Below are positions 1-7,349 of a stretch of 64,000 nucleotides of DNA, piece by piece. The notes under the pieces are model-generated. The model did not search any database. It was not told the DNA's origin and was given only the letters and a program-made list of their open reading frames with translations. Position numbers and translations under genes: made by a program. The stretch covers positions 62,001-126,000 of the forward strand of contig NZ_QDDJ01000002.1 in the NCBI RefSeq assembly GCF_003121625.1. The letters run 5' to 3'. The stretch's first letter is position 1. Each line of letters starts with the position of its first letter. This DNA comes from Ornithinimicrobium cavernae (GTDB lineage: Bacteria; Actinomycetota; Actinomycetes; Actinomycetales; Dermatophilaceae).

Positions 1-219
1 ATTGTCTCGGCGGAACCATCGTCTTCGTCTTCGCCCCACAGCCATGACCGATGGCGGAGCAGACACGGCTGGTCAGCGGGAGTTGTCCGCCCGAGCCCCG
101 TGGACAGGTCGTCCCCGACGAGCCTGATCGGCCTCTCGTGAGCGCCGATACGGTCGCGACGCGGTGGTGGAGTCGCGCACTGGTCCTGTGTCGACCGCCC
201 GTCGTGGCGCTGGCCTGAC

Positions 220-243
220 TAGGCTGTCGACAACGTCAGGAGG
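220..243 (+). promoter_or_regulatory. Promoter -10 and strong RBS of the glutamate-cysteine ligase gene
   Basis: A TAGGCT hexamer at 220-225 fits an actinobacterial -10 element. AGGAGG at 238-243 lies 6 nt before the ATG at 250 and fixes that start. In positions 1-219 I see no supportable gene; the window begins in what looks like intergenic sequence. Confidence 0.5.
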
Positions 244-249
244 CGCCAC

Positions 250-1782
250 ATGGGTCAGGAAGTCAGCTCTGCCGCGTTCAGCCGTGAGGACCGGCAGGCC
301 TACCGTCACAAGGTCCTGCAGTCTCTCGATGTGTTCGAGCACATGCTTGAGCAGAGCAGGTTCGACTTCACGCGGCCCCAGATGGGCCTGGAGATCGAGC
401 TCAACCTGGTCGACGGCAACCTGGACCCGGCCCTGATCAACGAGACCGTGCTGGAGGAGCTGCAGAGCAGCGAGTTCGACTTCCAGGCCGAGGTCGGGCG
501 CTACAACATCGAGATGAACGTGCCGCCGCGCCCGATGGCCGGCGACCAGGCGGTGCGCCTCGAGCGCTGGCTCAACGAGTCCCTGCGCCGGGCCGGGGAC
601 GCGGCCCGGGGCCACGGGGCGCAGGTGGTTGCTGTCGGCATACTCCCGACCCTGATGCAGGACCTGTTCGATGGTGACTGGTTGAGCCTCGGGGTGCGCT
701 ACACCGCGCTGAACAACGCCATCCTCACCGAGCGGGGCGAGGGGCTCGAACTGGACATCGAGGGCCCGACCGGCGAGCGGGTCTCGGGCTACTTCGAGAC
801 GATCGGGCCGCTCTCCGGCTGCACCTCCGTCCAGCTGCACCAGCAGGTCACACCCCAGGACTTCCCGCTCTACTGGAACGCCGCCTCGGCGATCACCGGC
901 GTGCAGGTGGCGCTGGCGGCCAACTCGCCCTACCTGTTCGGGCGCCGGCTGTGGGCCGAGACCCGGATCCCGCTGTTCAGCCAGATGGTGGACACCCGGT
1001 CGGTGGAGCACAAGGCCCAGGGGGTGCGGCCGCGGGCCTACTTCGGCAACCGGTGGATCACCTCGATCTTCGACCTCTTCGAGGAGAACGTCCGGTGCTT
1101 CCCGGCGCTGCTGCCCGAGCAGTCCGACGAGGACCCGGTGGCTGTCTACAAGGCCGGGGAGGTCCCCGAGCTCGGTGAGCTGCGGCTGCACAACGGCACC
1201 GTCTACCGGTGGAACCGCCCCATCTACGACAATGTGCGCGGCGTGCCGCACCTGCGGGTCGAGAACCGCGTGCTGCCGGGTGGGCCGACCGTCATCGACA
1301 TGGTCGCCAACGCCTGCTTCTACTACGGGCTGCTGGAGAAGTTCACCAGCAGCGGCCGGCCGATCTGGACGAAGATGCCGTTCGAGGACGCCGACCAGAA
1401 CTTCGAGGAGGCCGCCCGCCACGGCATCACCTCGGTGCTCGCCTGGCCCGGCTTCGGGAAGGTGCCGGTGACCGAGCTGGTGGCCGAGCACCTGCTCCCG
1501 CTGGCGGACGAGGGCCTGGCCGGGCTGGGGCTGCGGCGCGAGGTCCGCAGCCACTACCTGGACGTCATCGCCGAGCGCTGCCGGTCCGGTCAGAACGGCG
1601 CCTCCTGGCAGGTGGCGTGCACCGAGCACTTCGAGGCCCAGGGCGATGACCGTCCCACCGCCCTGCACAAGATGCTGGCGCTCTACATCGAGCACAGCGA
1701 GGACAACCAGCCGGTGCACACCTGGGAGGTCCCGACGGCGAGCACCGTGGCGCCCGGTGAGGCGGCCCGGGTCAGGCCGTGA
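250..1782 (+). CDS. Glutamate--cysteine ligase family protein (GCS2 type), 510 aa
   Basis: Probable ATP-dependent ligase joining glutamate to cysteine or a related amine in the cytoplasm. The N-terminal part has the GCS2 hallmark MGLEIELNLVDG at residues 45-56, whose glutamates (48, 50) bind metal in this family. A second metal/substrate region, VGRYNIEMN, follows at about residues 82-90. The length fits the longer actinobacterial members (about 500 aa) rather than the 370-aa YbdK group. Start ATG 250 is supported by a perfect AGGAGG. Actinobacteria normally use mycothiol, so the physiological product (glutathione precursor, ergothioneine precursor as for EgtA, or another gamma-glutamyl compound) is not settled by the sequence. 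The 3' end overlaps the convergent phosphatase gene by 11 bp. Confidence 0.85.
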   Translation: MGQEVSSAAFSREDRQAYRHKVLQSLDVFEHMLEQSRFDFTRPQMGLEIELNLVDGNLDPALINETVLEELQSSEFDFQAEVGRYNIEMNVPPRPMAGDQAVRLERWLNESLRRAGDAARGHGAQVVAVGILPTLMQDLFDGDWLSLGVRYTALNNAILTERGEGLELDIEGPTGERVSGYFETIGPLSGCTSVQLHQQVTPQDFPLYWNAASAITGVQVALAANSPYLFGRRLWAETRIPLFSQMVDTRSVEHKAQGVRPRAYFGNRWITSIFDLFEENVRCFPALLPEQSDEDPVAVYKAGEVPELGELRLHNGTVYRWNRPIYDNVRGVPHLRVENRVLPGGPTVIDMVANACFYYGLLEKFTSSGRPIWTKMPFEDADQNFEEAARHGITSVLAWPGFGKVPVTELVAEHLLPLADEGLAGLGLRREVRSHYLDVIAERCRSGQNGASWQVACTEHFEAQGDDRPTALHKMLALYIEHSEDNQPVHTWEVPTASTVAPGEAARVRP

Positions 1783-2353
1783 CGTTCCACCCCACGATGA
1801 CCGGGTCCTCCCGGTGGTGGCCCAGTATGCCGAGTGCTCCGGTGTCGAAGGTCAGGTTGGCTCCGAAGCGGGGCTCGGTCCGGAGGAACACGGCGGCGAG
1901 GATGCGCAACGCCTGACCGTGCCCGAACAGCACCACGTCGCCGTCGATGCCCGCGACGGTCGCGAGCACCCGGCTGGCCCGGGCAGCGACCTCCTCGACG
2001 GTCTCACCCGGTGTCGCCCCTGGCTTCACGCCGTGGGTCCACACGCTCCAGGACGTGCCGGTCTCCGCGCGCACCTGCGCCGTGCTGAGACCCTCGTAGG
2101 CGCCGTAGTCCCACTCGAGGAGATCCGGGTCGATCGTGTCGACCTCGAGCCCCGCCAGCTGCGCGGTGCGGTGGGCCCGCTGCAGGGGTGAGGACCGGAC
2201 GTGGGTGATGTCGAACCGTTGCAGGAGCGGGCGGAGCGCACGCGCGCCCTCCTCCCCGGACGGCAGCAGCGGCAGGTCGGTCAGGCCGGTGTGCTGGCCC
2301 GACTCGGACCACTCGGTCGCTCCGTGGCGCACCAGGATGAGTCGTTGGGTCAC
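1772..2353 (-). CDS. Histidine phosphatase superfamily (phosphoglycerate-mutase-like) protein, 193 aa
   Basis: Cytoplasmic phosphatase or mutase of the branch-1 histidine phosphatase fold. The catalytic RHG lies at residues 9-11 (LVRHGATEW), the proton-donor acid in LLEWDYGAYEGL near residue 80, and the second histidine in LFGHGQALR at residue 145. The substrate cannot be read from the sequence; relatives act on phosphosugars, alpha-ribazole phosphate or broad phosphoesters. The GTG start at 2353 is supported by TAGCCT six nt upstream on the minus strand, implying a leaderless transcript. It is divergent from the OsmC gene with only 18 bp between the two starts. Confidence 0.85.
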   Translation of the reverse strand: MTQRLILVRHGATEWSESGQHTGLTDLPLLPSGEEGARALRPLLQRFDITHVRSSPLQRAHRTAQLAGLEVDTIDPDLLEWDYGAYEGLSTAQVRAETGTSWSVWTHGVKPGATPGETVEEVAARASRVLATVAGIDGDVVLFGHGQALRILAAVFLRTEPRFGANLTFDTGALGILGHHREDPVIVGWNVTA

Positions 2354-2371
2354 TCTGGCAGGCTAGACCCC
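2354..2371. promoter_or_regulatory. Compact bidirectional leaderless promoter region
   Basis: Only 18 bp separate the GTG of the phosphatase gene (minus) and the ATG of the OsmC gene (plus). On the minus strand TAGCCT (2365-2360) lies 6 nt before the GTG. On the plus strand CAGGCT (2359-2364) lies 7 nt before the ATG. The two -10 elements therefore overlap, and neither gene has room for a ribosome-binding site. Confidence 0.45.
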
Positions 2372-2794
2372 ATGACCTCCGACTCCCTGCGCAGCATCTC
2401 CCTGACCCGACACGCCACCGGCGCCTACGAGGCCGAGAACCCCCGCGGGGGTCGGCTGTCCTTCGGTGACGGCAGCAGCACCGACTTCACGCCCGTCGAG
2501 CTGCTCCTGACCGCCATGGCCGGCTGCTCGGCGATCGACGTGGACTACCTCACCACCCGCCTCGCCGAGCCCACCGGGTTCACCGTCGCGGCAGAGGCGG
2601 AGAAGCTGCGGGACGAGGAGGGCAACCACCTCGGTGAGGTCACGATCACCTTCACCGTGCGCTTCCCGGAGGGCGAGGAGGGTGAGGCGGCGCGCACCCG
2701 GTTGCCCGACGCGGTCGCAAAGTCCAGGGACCGGCTCTGCACCGTCTCGCGCACCGTGCAGCTGCCCACGCCTGTCAGCTACGTGACAGAGTGA
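2372..2794 (+). CDS. OsmC/Ohr family protein, 140 aa
   Basis: Thiol-dependent peroxide-detoxifying or related OsmC-fold protein. It has the family's two reactive cysteines: Cys52 in TAMAGCSAIDV at the start of the central helix and Cys123 in RLCTVSRTV near the C-terminus. The 140-aa length is typical. Upstream in-frame codons exist, but ATG 2372 gives the conserved N-terminus and follows a plausible -10. The stop overlaps the next GTG by GTGA, so it is probably cotranscribed with the permease. General OsmC and Ohr subtypes cannot be separated confidently here. Confidence 0.85.
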   Translation: MTSDSLRSISLTRHATGAYEAENPRGGRLSFGDGSSTDFTPVELLLTAMAGCSAIDVDYLTTRLAEPTGFTVAAEAEKLRDEEGNHLGEVTITFTVRFPEGEEGEAARTRLPDAVAKSRDRLCTVSRTVQLPTPVSYVTE

Positions 2795-4023
2795 CCGAGC
2801 TCGCGCGCCGGCTGGGACCCGGCGACGCGGTCGCCATCGGACTGGGGTCGATGATCGGTGCCGGCGCCTTCGTCGTCTGGGGACCGGCGGCCCGGGCTGC
2901 CGGGTCGTGGCTGCTGCTCAGCCTGGTGCTGGCGGCGGTCGTCGCCGCGTGCAACGCCTGGTCGTCGGCCGCCCTGGCCGCCCGCTACCCCTCCGCGGGG
3001 GGCACCTACTTCTACGGGCGGGAACGCCTGGGAGACTTCGCCGGCTACCTCGCCGGCTGGTCCTTCGTGGTCGGCAAGATCGCCTCCTGCGCGGCGATGG
3101 CGATGGCCATCGCCGCGTATGTCGCACCCGGCCGGGAGCGGATCGCCGCCGCGGTCGCGGTCGTGGTGGTCACGGTCCTGAACATCAGCGGTGTGCAGCG
3201 TTCGGCGGGCATGTCCCGGGTGATCGTCACCATCGTCCTGGCCGTGCTCGGCGGGGTCGTGGTCGCCGGCCTGGCCGGCGGCGAGGGCAGCGTCCGACCC
3301 GAGCTCTTTGCCGACCACGCCAGCGCCTACGGCGTCCTGCAGGGGGCCGGGCTGCTGTTCTTCGCCTTCGCCGGGTATGCACGGATCGCCACGCTCGCCG
3401 AGGAGGTCCGCGACCCCGCCCGCACCATCCCGCGGGCGGTGGCGATCACCGTGGTGGCCGTGCTCGGGGTCTACGCGGTCATCGCCGTCCTGACCCTCGG
3501 CATACTGGGTCCTGACCGGTTGGCCGGGGCGAGTGACCCCGTCGCCCTCGCGACCGCCGCCGTGCTGGGGGAGCCGTGGGTCTGGGCCGTCCGGGCGGTG
3601 GCCGCACTGGCGGCCCTCGGTGCCCTGCTCAACCTCGTGCTCGGGATCTCCCGGACCTCGCTGGCGATGGCACGGAACGGCTACCTGCCCGCGGCCATCG
3701 CGCGCGTCGACGCCCGCCAGGTCCCGCGGAACGCCGAGCTGGCCGTCGGGGTGATCGTCCTGCTCCTGGTGCTTGTCGTGGACCTCCGCGGGGCGATCGG
3801 GTTCTCCAGCTTCGGGGTGCTGACCTACTACGCCGTGGCCAACGCCAGCGCCTGGACGCTGCGCGGTGAGTGGCGCGGGGCGCCGGCCGTGCCGCTGCTC
3901 GGGCTGGTCGGCTGTCTGGTGCTGGCCTGGACCCTGCCCTGGCAGTCGGTCGCGGGCGGCGTGCTCGTCCTCGCCGTGGGCATCGTGGCGTTCCTGCTGA
4001 CCCGCCGCCGGCGCGTCACCTGA
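2791..4023 (+). CDS. APC superfamily amino-acid permease, 410 aa
   Basis: Integral membrane secondary transporter with about 11-12 hydrophobic helices. The first helix carries the APC signature GLGSMIGAGAFVVWG (residues about 17-31), the unwound substrate-binding segment. FFAFAGYARIATLAEEVRDP near residue 190 is the helix-6 glycine/glutamate motif of the amino acid-polyamine-organocation family. The substrate is not predictable. The GTG at 2791 overlaps the OsmC stop, which gives translational coupling. Confidence 0.85.
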   Translation: MTELARRLGPGDAVAIGLGSMIGAGAFVVWGPAARAAGSWLLLSLVLAAVVAACNAWSSAALAARYPSAGGTYFYGRERLGDFAGYLAGWSFVVGKIASCAAMAMAIAAYVAPGRERIAAAVAVVVVTVLNISGVQRSAGMSRVIVTIVLAVLGGVVVAGLAGGEGSVRPELFADHASAYGVLQGAGLLFFAFAGYARIATLAEEVRDPARTIPRAVAITVVAVLGVYAVIAVLTLGILGPDRLAGASDPVALATAAVLGEPWVWAVRAVAALAALGALLNLVLGISRTSLAMARNGYLPAAIARVDARQVPRNAELAVGVIVLLLVLVVDLRGAIGFSSFGVLTYYAVANASAWTLRGEWRGAPAVPLLGLVGCLVLAWTLPWQSVAGGVLVLAVGIVAFLLTRRRRVT

Positions 4024-4095
4024 GGGAACCCCGGACCTCCCGGTCGTGGAGAAATGCAGTGGCGCCACGGAGTCCGACCAAGGACACTCCACCTC

Positions 4096-5028
4096 ATGAC
4101 CATCTGGGGACACCTCCGCGCGGAGGACGTGCCGGCCTGGGCCGAGCTGACCAACCTGCTCGCGACGGTCGACCAGACCGAGGAGTTCTACGAGCCCGAG
4201 GACCTGGCCGAGGAGCTCACCGAGCACGGCTTCTCCCCGGAGCTGGACTCCTGGGCGGTGTGGGAGGAGGGGTCGCTGGTCGGCTACGGACAGCTGCGTC
4301 TGCGGCTCGACCACGACGGCAGGGCCTTGGCACACCTGGGTGGTGGCATCCACCCCGACCACCGGGGTCGCGGCCTGGGTCGCGAGCTGTTGGGGCGGAT
4401 GGAGACGAGGGCGGTCGAGCTGGCCGGCCAGCGGCACCCCGGCTCCCGTCAGCTGTGGCGTGTCTCCGGGGGGCTGGAGGGCGCCTCGGTGCGCGCCCTG
4501 CTGGCGCACCGCGGCTATGAGGTCGTGCGCTACTGGAACGAGATGAAGCGGCCACTGAACGGTGAGCCGGTGGCCGTGCCCGAGGTCGACGCCGTCCTGG
4601 TCTCGCCGACGGACGAGCACCGGGAGGCCACCCGCCTCGCCCACAACGAGGCGTTCCGCGACCACTGGGGATCCGGACCGCAGTCCGCGGAGGCCTGGGC
4701 AGACACCTGGACCGCCCGGTCCAACCGCATGTCGGTCTCCACGCTCGCGCTGGATGAGCAGGGACGTGTCCTCGCCTACGTGCTGGTCGGCCAGTGGGTG
4801 CCCGAGGAGGCCTACGTCAACCTGGTCGGGACGGTGCCGGACGCCAGGGGGCGGGGACTGGCCCATGCCGCGCTGTTGCGCACGATCAGTCGGGCCGAGG
4901 GGTTCGACTACGTCGCGCTGGATGTGGACTCGGCGAGCCCGACCGGCGCGACGCGGCTCTACGAGAAGGCCGGGTTCGAGCTGGCGAAGGTGACGGCCTC
5001 CTACCAGCGTGAGGCGCGGAGCAGCTGA
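4096..5028 (+). CDS. GNAT acetyltransferase with two tandem domains, 310 aa
   Basis: Two GNAT folds in one chain, as in mycothiol synthase-like and other actinobacterial proteins. The N-terminal acetyl-CoA loop reads HPDHRGRGLGREL (about residues 80-92) and the C-terminal one VPDARGRGLAHAALL (about residues 250-264), followed by the typical Y-E-KAGF segment. The acceptor is unknown. ATG 4096 was chosen because it begins the first beta strand; an in-frame ATG at 4054 would add 14 residues that look non-conserved. It is preceded by a 72-bp gap after the permease gene. Confidence 0.75.
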   Translation: MTIWGHLRAEDVPAWAELTNLLATVDQTEEFYEPEDLAEELTEHGFSPELDSWAVWEEGSLVGYGQLRLRLDHDGRALAHLGGGIHPDHRGRGLGRELLGRMETRAVELAGQRHPGSRQLWRVSGGLEGASVRALLAHRGYEVVRYWNEMKRPLNGEPVAVPEVDAVLVSPTDEHREATRLAHNEAFRDHWGSGPQSAEAWADTWTARSNRMSVSTLALDEQGRVLAYVLVGQWVPEEAYVNLVGTVPDARGRGLAHAALLRTISRAEGFDYVALDVDSASPTGATRLYEKAGFELAKVTASYQREARSS

Positions 5029-5044
5029 GGAGCTCCTCGTCGGT

Positions 5045-5117
5045 GCGCTCGGTGGCCCGGAACGTCGAGCCACCACGCGCTCGGTGGCCCGGAAAGCCGC
5101 GTCACGGCGCGCTCGGT
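5045..5117 (+). repeat. Degenerate 32-bp-period tandem repeat, three units
   Basis: GCGCTCGGTGGCCCGGAA occurs at 5045-5062 and again at 5077-5094. A shortened copy, GCGCTCGGT, begins at 5109, so the spacing is exactly 32 bp each time. It lies between the GNAT stop and the promoter of the YciO gene. There are no unique spacers and only three units, so it is not a CRISPR. Confidence 0.7.
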
Positions 5118-5151
5118 CGAGTTCGGGGCGACCGCGTGGTTAGGGTGACGC

Positions 5152-5772
5152 ATGGCTACCTTCCTCGACATCCATCCCGTGGATCCGCAGCCCCGCCTGG
5201 TGAGCAGGGTGGTGGACACCCTCCGCGACGGTGGGCTGGTCGCCTACCCGACCGATGCCTGCTACGCACTCGGTGCGCAGTTGGGCAACCAGGCGGCCAA
5301 GGAACGGATAATCAGCATCCGCAAGCTGGACGACAAGCACCACTTCACGCTCGTCTGCGCCGACTTCGCGCAGCTCGGTCAGTTCGTGCAGCTGGACAAC
5401 GCGGTGTTCCGGGCGGTGAAGGCGGCCACCCCCGGACCGTTCACCTTCATCCTCCCGGCGACACCGGAGGTGCCCAAGAAGCTGCTCCACCCCAAGAAGA
5501 AGACGGTGGGTGTCCGCATCCCCGAGCACCGCATCACGCAGGCGATCCTGGCCGAGCTGGGGGAGCCGATGCTGTCCAGCACCCTGCTGCTCCCGGGTGA
5601 GGCGGAGCCGCTGGGGACGGGGTGGGAGATCAAGGAGCGCCTGGACAACCAGGTGGACATCGTGATCGACGGGGACGAGACCGGCAACGAGCCGACGACC
5701 GTGATCGACTTCTCGGAGGGCTACCCGCAGGTCGTGCGCGAGGGCGCGGGGGACAGCGCACCCTTCGCCTAG
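5152..5772 (+). CDS. YciO/Sua5 family L-threonylcarbamoyladenylate synthase-like protein, 206 aa
   Basis: Member of the YrdC/Sua5/YciO fold. True TsaC/Sua5 members make threonylcarbamoyl-AMP for the t6A37 modification of tRNA. The pattern AYPTDACYALGAQ (residues about 32-44), the KLDDKHHFTLVC segment and the lysine-rich KKTVGVRIPEH near residue 120 look more like the YciO branch, whose role is less certain. A TAGGGT hexamer at 5141-5146, five nt before the ATG, implies a leaderless transcript and supports this start. Confidence 0.8.
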   Translation: MATFLDIHPVDPQPRLVSRVVDTLRDGGLVAYPTDACYALGAQLGNQAAKERIISIRKLDDKHHFTLVCADFAQLGQFVQLDNAVFRAVKAATPGPFTFILPATPEVPKKLLHPKKKTVGVRIPEHRITQAILAELGEPMLSSTLLLPGEAEPLGTGWEIKERLDNQVDIVIDGDETGNEPTTVIDFSEGYPQVVREGAGDSAPFA

Positions 5773-5880
5773 CCCGAACGGTCGCGACGGATCTCGGCGC
5801 GGGCCCGGTCCGCTGCCGGCTCCGGGCCGGCCTGAGCGGCAGGGCGACCCGGCGAGACGACTCTAGACGGCCGCCCCCGC

Positions 5881-5909
5881 CCTGAGTACGCTCGGTCCCA
5901 GCACTCAGG
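5881..5909. promoter_or_regulatory. Inverted repeat upstream of the caspase-like operon
   Basis: CCTGAGT at 5881-5887 and ACTCAGG at 5903-5909 form a perfect 7-bp inverted repeat with a 15-nt centre. It sits about 110 bp before the first start of the four-gene operon, in the 247-bp gap after the YciO gene. It could be an operator or a short hairpin; the spacing is more like a protein site than a terminator. I see nothing else definite in this gap. Confidence 0.35.
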
Positions 5910-6019
5910 TGCGTGCCCGGGTGACGTGAGCCCAGGGTCTCGTCGAGGCGTCGGACGCACCGGCCGGCGGCCGGGCAGCGTCCACGCTCACTGGTCTTTC
6001 TCCTGAGAGGGCCGTGGCG

Positions 6020-7345
6020 ATGGCCGCGATCACAGGACCATGGACGACGGTGGCGGGTCCCGGTGGTGGGACGGCGCCCTTCTACATGATCAGGTTCGAC
6101 CCCCAGGGCGTGTGCTCCAGTCCCGCCAGCCTGGCGCACCTCCTGGACGCCTCGCGCGAGGCGACCGACGTCTTCCTGTTCAGCCACGGTTGGAACAACG
6201 ACTGGGCGGCTGCGACCCGCAACTACACGCGCTTCATCGACGAGTTCAACCAGCAGTATGCGGCGCAGTGGCACCCACCGGGACGGGACTACCGTCCGGT
6301 GCTGGTGGGCGTCCACTGGCCGAGCACGTCGCTGGTGCTCCCCTCCGAGCGTGGCCCGAGGATCGCCGGCGAGCCGGAGGCCGACGTCGCCGGGGGCGTC
6401 GAGGAGCTGCGCGTCGACCTGCTGGCCCAGCACCTGGACGCCGACGGTGCCGCCAGGGTCTACGACCTGGCCGACCGCCCGGAGATCAGTCTCAGCGAGG
6501 CCACGGAGCTCGCCGTGCTGATCGCACCCGCCCTGGCCGGCCACGACGACGAGGTGCCCGGCGGTGACGGTCCCGACTCCGTGCCCGACCCCGAGGAGCT
6601 GGTCCGCCTCTGGGCCGCCATGCCCCCGGCCGAGGAGCCGGCACCGGGTGAGCGTGGCGGCTTCGTTCCCGACGCACCGGGCGGGCAGCAGACCCCGGAG
6701 ACTGCGGGCCTGCTCGACCGGCTCAACCCGCGCAACATCATCCGCAGTGCCACGGTGCTGCTGATGAAGGACCGGGCCGGACGCGTCGGCGGAGCCGGCG
6801 TGCGGACCATGCTGCACGGCATACTCGGGGCGGCGACCGACTCCCGCGTGCACCTCGTCGGGCACAGCTACGGCGGCAAGGTGGTCCTCTCGGCCCTTGC
6901 CCACGGTGCCGCGCCGGCCCGACCGGTCGAGTCCGTGCTCCTGCTGCAGCCGGCGACGTCGGCCAAGTGTTTTGCCGACCCCGGCGACGGCAAGCCTGCC
7001 GGAGGCTACCGGCCCGCGCTCGACCGCACGAGACAACCGCTCATGACGACCTTCAGCAGCCACGACGTGCCCCTGACCAAGCTGTTCCACTTCGCGGCCC
7101 GGCGCGCCTCGGACACGCGCGAGGCCGTGATCGCGGGGGGCCTGTCGGAGTATGCGGCGCTCGGCGGCTTCGGCCCCCAGGACACCTCCTCGGTGACGGT
7201 GGTGGACGCCCTCACGGCCCCGCAGCGCTATGACCTGCCCGACACCAGGCTGCTGGCGGTCCGGTCCGACGAGGTCATCAGCGGGCACGGTGACGTGCAG
7301 AACCCGGCGACGGCCTGGGCGCTGCTGTGCCAGGTCATGGAGTGA
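6020..7345 (+). CDS. Alpha/beta hydrolase (lipase/esterase-like), first gene of caspase-like operon, 441 aa
   Basis: Predicted serine hydrolase. An oxyanion-hole region FLFSHGWNND lies at about residues 54-63, the nucleophile elbow GHSYGGK has Ser283, and Asp417 with His423 in the C-terminal DEVISGHGD complete a likely triad. About 100 acidic, low-complexity residues (about 160-245) separate the first strands from the nucleophile and may form a lid. There is no signal peptide, so it is cytoplasmic. AGAGG at 6006-6010 favours ATG 6020 over the GTG at 6014. It lies 4 bp upstream of the CHAT-like gene. In conflict systems such hydrolases can be effectors attacking lipids; that role here is inference. 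Confidence 0.7.
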   Translation: MAAITGPWTTVAGPGGGTAPFYMIRFDPQGVCSSPASLAHLLDASREATDVFLFSHGWNNDWAAATRNYTRFIDEFNQQYAAQWHPPGRDYRPVLVGVHWPSTSLVLPSERGPRIAGEPEADVAGGVEELRVDLLAQHLDADGAARVYDLADRPEISLSEATELAVLIAPALAGHDDEVPGGDGPDSVPDPEELVRLWAAMPPAEEPAPGERGGFVPDAPGGQQTPETAGLLDRLNPRNIIRSATVLLMKDRAGRVGGAGVRTMLHGILGAATDSRVHLVGHSYGGKVVLSALAHGAAPARPVESVLLLQPATSAKCFADPGDGKPAGGYRPALDRTRQPLMTTFSSHDVPLTKLFHFAARRASDTREAVIAGGLSEYAALGGFGPQDTSSVTVVDALTAPQRYDLPDTRLLAVRSDEVISGHGDVQNPATAWALLCQVME

Positions 7346-7349
7346 CCCC

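Noticed and set aside
73-1719. 548-aa frame on the minus strand
   Set aside because: It lies entirely opposite the glutamate-cysteine ligase gene, has the repetitive His/Arg/Val/Leu composition of a GC-rich antisense frame and no recognisable domain.
2779-5076. 765-aa frame on the minus strand
   Set aside because: Antisense to the permease and GNAT genes; low-complexity Gly/Arg/His/Asp sequence typical of a shadow frame.
5045-5117. Possible CRISPR-like array
   Set aside because: Only three degenerate units, spacers not unique, no cas genes nearby.
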